64,000 nucleotides of DNA, from positions 12,553,113 through 12,617,112 of the forward strand of contig OY288261.1 of NCBI GenBank assembly GCA_958450325.1, given 5' to 3'. Positions 57,416-64,000 of the stretch are shown piece by piece (position 1 is the stretch's first letter; every line of letters begins with the position of its first letter). Under the pieces are notes generated by a model. It had not been told where the DNA came from. It made no database searches and was given only the letters and a program-made list of their open reading frames with translations. The position numbers and the translations under genes are program-made. The DNA comes from Agrostemma githago (Eukaryota > Streptophyta > Magnoliopsida > Caryophyllales > Caryophyllaceae).

Positions 57416-59160
57416 GTTATGAAAACAAAATACATAAAATAAAATTTTGTTATGATTCTTGTTTTCAAGGGCCTAAGGTCATACAATAATTGTCAATATA
57501 GTGTAGAAATTAAACCAAACATATTATTTGAAGCACCAATAAGAACGAAATGATTTTTGAGAATTGGATGAAATGACAAGGGTAAATCAGTAAAAGCTCG
57601 TTTGAAAAAACACGACCCGTATTATAATTACCGTATTCACAAATAAAAAATTATAAAAATAATACTCCGTATTATTTTACCGGTATTTTATTATTAAAAG
57701 ATATCAAAGTTACACAATTTTTTTTTTTTTTTATTATTTAAATATTAAAATTGATTTTTTATTTCAAATGTAGTGTATAAATATTACGATGCCACACCGT
57801 TAAGGTTAAGGTTTGGGTGAATATTTGGTGAAATACATTCTCTTTCACTAAACCAAACAACAACATAAATTAATAAATTTAGGGTAATCTCATTTCTTTC
57901 TCTTGTTTCTAAACCTGTCAAACAGATCTGGTCGTGTCATTGGTAAACGGATCACGAACACTTCAACCCAAACCCGACCCATTCAAGTTTCGTTTCGTGT
58001 TCGTGTTGACTGTTGACCAACTTACATAAATGGGTCATTAAGCCTTAACCCAAACTCATTTATTTCGTGTTCGGTTCGTGTCGTGTTTTCGTGTCATATC
58101 CATATTTGGAAAGTATTAACATATTTATGTTAACAATGATAAAAATATTTAGACTAATTTAATAAACATGTTATTCGTGTCAGGTTCGTGTTTTGGGACT
58201 CTTCAACCCATACTCGATCCAATTGAATCTCGTGTCGTGTTCGTGTTAACCCACTTACATAAATGAGTCATCAACCCTCAACTCAAACCCGTTTATTTCA
58301 TGTCGGGTTCGTGTCGTGTCATTTTTTGTCGGCTCTTGAGCTATGTGAAATTGTATCGAAGTACAAAATAAAGGGAAACAGGGGAAAGAAATGAGATTAC
58401 CCCAAATTTACTAATTTAGGTTGTTGTTTGGTTTAATGAAAGAGAATGTATTTCACCAAATATTCACCCAAACCTTAACATTAACGGTGTGCCATCGTAA
58501 TACTTATACACTACATGTGAATTTTCTTTTTTAATATTTAAATTATAAAAATAATAAAAAATAAATTTTGCGTAACTTTGATATCTTTTATTAATAAAAG
58601 ACCGGTAAAATAATACGGAGTATTATTTTTATAATATTTTATTTGTAAATACGGTAATTATAATACGGGTCGTGCTTTTTTCAAACGAGCTTTTACTGAT
58701 TTACCCTTATTATTTCATCCAATTCTCAAAAATCATTTCATTCTTATTGGTGCCTCAAATAATATGTTTGGTTTAATTTCTACACTATATTGACTATTAT
58801 TGGATGACCTTAGGCCCTTGAAAACAAGAATCATAACAAAATTTTATTTTATGTATTTTGTTTTCATAACAAAAGTACTTTTATTATTAAAAGATATCAA
58901 AGTTATACGAAATTTATTTTTTTTATTATTTTTATAATTTAAATATTAAAATTAATTTTTTATTTCACATGTAGTGTATAAATATTACGATGGCACACCG
59001 TTAATGTTAATGTTTGGGTGAATATTTGGTGAAATACATTCCCTTTCATTAAACCAAACAACAACCTAAATTAGTAAATTTAGGGTAATCTCAATTCTTT
59101 CCGCTGTTTCCCTTTATTTTGTACTTCGATACAATTTCACATAGCTCAAACAGATATGCT
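57416..59160. repeat. Large inverted-repeat complex
   Basis: Arm 57416-57905 is repeated in reverse complement at about 58377-58888. The loop (57906-58376) holds two related units of about 130 bp rich in TTCGTGTCGTGTTCGTG. A third, direct copy of the arm's distal part follows (58868-59160). The pairing continues left of the Ogre insertion (AAAAGTACTTTTGTTAT at 22017-22033), so the left arm predates it. Short ends of many small elements may be nested here; no coding capacity. Confidence 0.8.
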
Positions 59161-60193
59161 TTTCCTAGTGTGGTTGCAACTTTTACTTACTCCGTTTAAA
59201 TCCTTTCAAGTGAAACAATATGGTGTCAATTTTTTTTTTAAATATTTTAAAATCATTTTTATGGGCCTGTTTTTTTTTTTCTAACGAGCTTTTACTCAAT
59301 TATAACGACATTTTATTGGTTTACCCTTGTCATTTCATCCGATCCTCAACAATCATTTCATTTTCTCTAAGGAAAAATCTCAAAATCAAATCAATCCATA
59401 AACACATTACACATCCATGAACAAATACAAGCATCGAAACCGTCTGTGGTTGGTGGGGAAGGGGTGGCAGGATTCGTGTGGTGGTGGTTGGGTGGGTGAG
59501 GGTCAGGTCGGGTCGTGGGTGGTTGAGGGAGGGTGGCTCGGTGGCTGAGTGTCAGCAGTAGTCGTGGATAGGTAAGGGTTGGGTCGGATCAGGTCGGTCT
59601 GTGGGTGAGAGGGTCGGTTCCGGGTGGTGAGTGGGTGGGGGAGGGTGGTGGCCTGGTGGGGGTGGGACAAAGGTAGACCGTGGGGGTGCGGGTGTTAGTA
59701 CGCATAATTTGGTTTTTCCTTTTGTTTTTTTTTATATATAATTTCTCTTTTTTTTTGTTTTTTTTTGTTTTATTTATCTATTTTCTTTCTTTTTAGGTAA
59801 ATTTTGTTGCTTTGTTTATTTTTTTTAAATATATTTTTGTTCTTTTATCATCTCAAAAATTAAATTTTTTATTATCATATAAGCCCTAAACAATTAAGCC
59901 TAAATAAATAATCAAACAATAATAATGCAATAAACAAAATAATTAAATATCAATATTACGACATTACTTCATCGACTCATCGGTAATTGAAATAATATTC
60001 ATTATCGAACTCGTAAGTGTTGATTGGTTGCGTAAATTAATAAAACAAACATAGAATTTTAATTGAATCTTAGTGTAAAACCTTAAGAGTTATGAAGGGG
60101 GTAGATTAGGAAGTTTTAGAAAAAATTGTTAAGATTGGGTAAACGCTCGTTAGGAAAAAGTAATTTCATTATAATAATTATTACAATATGATA
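59161..60193. other. AT-rich and G/T-rich non-coding sequence
   Basis: 59240-59365 again resembles part of the inverted-repeat arm. 59440-59700 is a GGTGGTTGGGTGGGTGAGGG-type low-complexity tract. 59700-60190 is AT-rich with poly(T) runs. No gene seen. Confidence 0.6.
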
Positions 60194-60287
60194 CTCCCCC
60201 CGTTCATAATCTTTTGCCCTCATTTCATCATTATATTTGTGAAGAGTATTTTAATGAAATGTGGTAAAAGATAGTGAACGGAGGGAG
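60194..60287. mobile_element. Stowaway-like mini MITE
   Basis: 94 bp, ends CTCCCCCCGTTCATAATCTT and the reverse complement of AAGATAGTGAACGGAGGGAG, TA on both sides (60192-60193 and 60288-60289). Confidence 0.85.
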
Positions 60288-60803
60288 TAATTTTTTTAAA
60301 AAAAAAGGTTTTCTTTTTAATTAATAAATTAAGGTATCAAAAATTATTTTGACCCATATTTTGACCAAACTCCGACCAATATTTTATCTGACCCGAATGT
60401 GTGATGGTGGTCGTAGCGATGGTGAGTGGACCTTGGTGGTGGTCCTCGTACGTAGTGGTGGTGGTGGTGGGTGATCGTAGTGGTGTGGTGGGTGGGCCTT
60501 GGTGGTGGTGGTGCGTAAAGCTTGGTGGTGGTGGTTGTTGGTGATGGTGATGACCCGGTGGATAAGTGGGGAAAGGGAATCCATTACCTAGGGAGTGAGC
60601 AGGTGAGGGGTAAGAAGATAACAGAGTTTGGGGGAAAAGATGGGTAAAGGAATGACTGAATTGACTAAACAAATACTCTTTCCTGAATACGGAAGATGAT
60701 ACACATACACGCGGTGTATGAGAATTTTATAAACAGCGAACCATATCGCGCCACGTGTCAACTTTTTGTTAACCTAGGGTGATTAGGCTAGGATTAAGTT
60801 AGT
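60288..60803. other. GGT-rich low-complexity sequence
   Basis: 60400-60560 is built from GGTGGTGGT runs; a His/Pro/Thr-rich frame on the minus strand across it is probably an artefact of that composition. Confidence 0.6.
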
Positions 60804-61087
60804 TGTTCCGGGTCGTAAACAATCAACTCCAAATTGGGTTCAGATCTAAATCAAATCGTATTTTAGGAACTCACTTTAATCTTCGTGTCTCACCTCCTTC
60901 TCTTCTAGGATCAAACCTCCTGGTAGAGCGGGTCGCTCGTGCTTGCGCAGGAAGCAAACAGGGTCTCGGAGGTGTCCGAGGAAACCCTCTTCGATGCCTA
61001 AGTCAGTCTGTGAAATGCACTTAAGAAACCTTGTTCGTGAGGAACAAAGTGGCGTTTTCTAGAAAGAGAATTTAGTGAGAGAAAGAA
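60804..61087 (-). repeat. Old LTR relic related to the Tat/Retand-like family
   Basis: Starts TGTTCCGGGTCGTAAACAAT, compared with TGTTTGGGTATCAAACAATC of the LTR at 2760. It shares GGAAGCAAACAGGGTCTCGG (against GGGAGCAAACAAGGGCCTCGG) and GATGCCTAAGTCAGT (against GACGCTCAAGTCAGT) in the same order. No internal region accompanies it. It is a diverged solo LTR or fragment on the minus strand. Confidence 0.65.
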
Positions 61088-61453
61088 TGTAACACCCCGT
61101 TATTTTCTGAGTCAATTATAAGGTGTTACTTGTCCATTTTATTTAAATTGGGTTATTAAGTCGGGATAAATATTTTCGATGTCATTATAAAATTTAAAGT
61201 ATTTTGGGTCGTCTTATAATAAATCGGTTTTGATTTTCTTAAAGTGAAACGTTATTTTATAAATCATATCGGATTCGAATTTGGGTCAAACACAAAAAAA
61301 AACCTTAATTCTAATAAAAACCTACGTATACCCCAATTCCCCACCCCACCATATCATTCATTATTCATTCAGTTTTCCGTCTGCCGCCTACTCCTTCTTC
61401 CCCTGTTTTCTACTTCTAACTTTTGGATCGTCTTAGGAAAAATTGATTCTTTG
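61088..61453 (+). repeat. LTR-like fragment starting TGTAACACCCC
   Basis: TGTAACACCCCGTTATTTTC is a common start of plant Ty3/gypsy LTRs. The sequence is cut at 61454 by the next LTR. No coding capacity; family not determined. Confidence 0.4.
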
Positions 61454-64000
61454 TGTAGACACCCGCATTTTGACTGCCAGGTGTCTATGGCAGTTTCCAA
61501 AAAACACCCGATGATGATCGGACGCTAACGTGTTTCTACGCGCTCGGATACGGGCTCAAATCCATTAATCGCTGGCTAACACACTTACGAAGTACAAATC
61601 TCACCAAACGAACCTCAAATCCAGGCCCAGTGGATCATTCCGAGTCAAACAAGACTAATTTGGGCCGAAACCGACACCGGAAATAAAACCAACTTTTTGC
61701 GATTGGGTCAACCCCGGTCAAAGTCGTTTCCGAGACACACAAAAACATCCATACAACCATCAAAAGTCCAAGTCAAACACAAAACCCATCAAACACCCAA
61801 AGTCAAGGTCCAAAACAATGGACCCGTGCAACCCGACTGGGCCACTCGATCGAGTGACCCACCCACTCGATCGAGTGGGCTTGTTTTGAGCCCGGCTGCA
61901 GGCTTCACGGACCAGTCGACCGAGTTAGCCCTTTACTCGGCCGAGTAACCCTAATTCGGGTGCCCTAGCCTTGCCTATATAAGCAACCCTCATGCAACAA
62001 TTTTTCACAACTTTCGAAACCCTAGAGCAATCATACACACACACTACGTCTTTTACAAACCCTAATCAAACTCTTTACAAACCCTAGAGCAACCATACAC
62101 ACACACATACTACGTCTTTTACAAACCCTAATCAAACCCTAATCAAACCCTAGCAATTCTACACTAGCAAAAACCCTAAACCTAGTTTTAGGAATCAATC
62201 CCGAGCCACCACAACTCAACCTCCATAAACCTCGAAGACTCTTGTGTTAAAGCCACTGTTACGAGTCCGCGCCGAGACAAGAACATGTAGCTTGAGGGTG
62301 TCAAAACCCTCTCTTTTCTCCTTCTCTTCTTCACGTCGTCTTCATCTCCCTCTCATCCTCTTTTTTTTTTCGTTTTTTTTTATTATTTTATTCATTGCAC
62401 CATAATATCGATAATACTACTAATATCAAAGCATTAAAATATTTATCGATTTGTGTCGAATAAGAAGGATACCGGGATAAGGAAAACCGCATATACAAGT
62501 GTACTGCACACGCGTCGTCGGTCGCTTATCCCGGTACCCCGATTATTTGATTATTGAGATAAATTAACAACAATTCGTCATTATTTCTCGTCATTATCAT
62601 CATTAATCTTGCATCCATCAATTTTTAAAATCGATTTTAATAAGGATCAAAACCTGTTGACACGGATCCGACATCACAATCCCTAGGGATTTATTTCGAT
62701 GTCGGAGAAGTCGAGGGAATCAAGTTCTTTTATTTATTTATTCAAGTAAAGCGTCGATTTTAGATTCGATACCAATTCCATAATTGGATATCGAATCTAA
62801 CAATCAAGTCATATGAATTAATTAACGTGATTTGTTCATATCACGATAATTAATTTAAAACGACTAAAATCAATTTTTTTTTTCTATTTCACTCTAATAT
62901 TCCATATCGATTCAAATAATCGAATATGGGATACAACGAGTGTTCAAAATTAGAATCGGGTATATATTGAACAATATTTATATTCGGTCCAACAAAATTC
63001 GCGATTTATAAAATCCAAGTCGAACATAAATTGTGCAATATTTATGTCCGATTCGGTAAAATCGTCGAACTCTCAAAAATCAAAAGCAATTTCAAAATCA
63101 ACAATTGCAAACGAACCAAGTTCGTACATGTATTGTCACTCGACCGAGTGCCTTAGTCACTCGATCGAGTGACATCACAAAATCGAGTCAGAATGTTTTT
63201 TACGACCACCACTCGGTCGAGTCTCACAGTGACTCGATCGAGTGGCCATGTACTCGACCAAGTTGGTCAATAACTCAGCCGAGTACGGTCTGTAGCGCAA
63301 AACAGAATCGTCTTTTACGGGTCCACTCGATCGAGTGACCCATAACGATTAACACAATGAATCGTACATTATTCTATTTTCAAAACTCGGTAGTAATTTG
63401 TGATTTATGTCAACACGTGGTTAATCAATCATGTGTATTACTACCTTTTCAAACCATGCATCTCATATTTGCACCTTTTCATCTCATCTCATATTTGCAC
63501 AAACCGTTATTATTCGTTATTGCATTACATCGTTACTGACGCGTTTGTTATTTCTTTTGTCAATTTAATTCTTGTTCCTTTATTGTACTAAATGAACCCA
63601 TATGCTAAATTCCACTTTGACGTAGAATTAATTGCATTAAATTGACTTAGAAACCCTTTTCCATTCCATTCACATGTTTAGAGAAAATAATCTTTGCATA
63701 GCATTTTTCCCGTTTTACTAACGCGCGTATTGTAAGTCATTCGAATTCTTAGTAGAGGCCGCTAATGTGCGGGCGGGGTACGGTGTCCTTTGTGGGCTTC
63801 CCAACACGTACCCTCACCCCTTACTCAGAACCTCGGTTTCCGGATGCCCGAAACCGTTGGCGAACGAGAGTCATTCAATACACAATATCCGATAACGTCG
63901 GTATTGGTATCAAATGCAAAGGGACGAGCCCAATAAACTCTGACATCGGAAATGGGCCGTATTTTGTATACGACCCACTACGACATAGAGTGGGCTCGAA
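61454..64000 (+). repeat. Second Ogre-family LTR, running off the window
   Basis: Begins TGTAGACACCCGCATTTT like 22034 and 55375 and aligns with them to the window edge (ending in the AACCTCGGTTTCCG and AGTGGGCTCGAA blocks). It is clearly diverged and longer. Perfect palindromes at 61843-61856 and 61863-61880, plus variants (AGTCGACCGAGT, ACTCGGCCGAGT), lie upstream of a TATA box (CTATATAAGC, 61975-61984); another cluster lies at 63138-63330. Whether an internal region follows is unknown. Confidence 0.85.
61975..61984 (+). promoter_or_regulatory. TATA box of the second Ogre-family LTR
   Basis: CTATATAAGC, 30-130 bp downstream of the palindrome cluster, repeating the layout of the LTR at 22034. 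Confidence 0.6.

Noticed and set aside
60337..60672. His/Pro/Thr-rich protein on the minus strand
   Set aside because: Comes from GGT simple repeats; no domain or conserved context.

Overview
This is a repeat-rich stretch of a flowering-plant nuclear genome, almost certainly a eudicot. The evidence is one spliced plant-specific gene (an ICR/RIP ROP-GTPase effector) among plant lineages of LTR retrotransposons (Athila-like, Tat/Retand-like and Ogre-like Ty3/gypsy), plant hAT, CACTA and mariner transposons, a Mutator-like element and Stowaway- and Tourist-like MITEs. A Tat element with a tandem array in its 3' region recalls Retand of Silene, so Caryophyllales is a reasonable but unproven guess. 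I saw no tRNA, rRNA or organellar genes and no CRISPR-like array.

Layout. 1-1.63 kb: 3' end and LTR of an Athila-like element. 1.7-2.4 kb: two (TA)n tracts around a small insert, then a Tourist-like MITE. 2.59-15.03 kb: a Stowaway-like MITE split by a 12.2 kb Tat/Retand-like retrotransposon on the minus strand. That element carries gag, protease, RT, RNase H and integrase, a 75-bp hairpin tandem array, and two genes on the opposite strand with their own TATA boxes. 15.0-20.5 kb: upstream region and the complete three-exon ICR gene, the only convincing host gene, with a copia gag relic in its second intron. 20.54-21.69 kb: a non-autonomous Mutator-like element with a 9-bp target duplication.

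22.03-57.42 kb: a Russian-doll nest. The outer Ogre-like element (TSD GTTAT) was invaded in its 5' LTR by an Athila-like element (TSD CAATC), whose 3' LTR was invaded by a 7.6 kb hAT transposon (TSD ACTCTATG), which contains a truncated CACTA fragment. A 3.1 kb mariner-like element (TSD TA) with an uninterrupted transposase sits in the Ogre protease region. The Ogre 3' region holds an intron-containing antisense gene. 57.4-59.2 kb: a complex inverted repeat into whose left arm the Ogre element jumped. 59.4-64 kb: G/T-rich sequence, a small MITE, an old relic of the Tat LTR family, a piece of another LTR, and the start of a second Ogre-family LTR that runs off the window.

How the parts work together. 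The retroelement coding regions are mostly decayed by nonsense and frameshift changes. The hAT and mariner transposases look intact, so these could be the recently active parts. LTR differences (about 6% in part of the Ogre pair, about 1-2% in the Athila pair, about 2% in the Tat pair) agree with the order of nesting. The feature most worth following up is that two unrelated LTR families carry clusters of perfect CG-centred palindromes just upstream of their TATA boxes (ACTCGATCGAGT in the Ogre family, TCCCGNNCGGGA in the Athila family). The Ogre palindrome recurs in the intron of that element's antisense gene.
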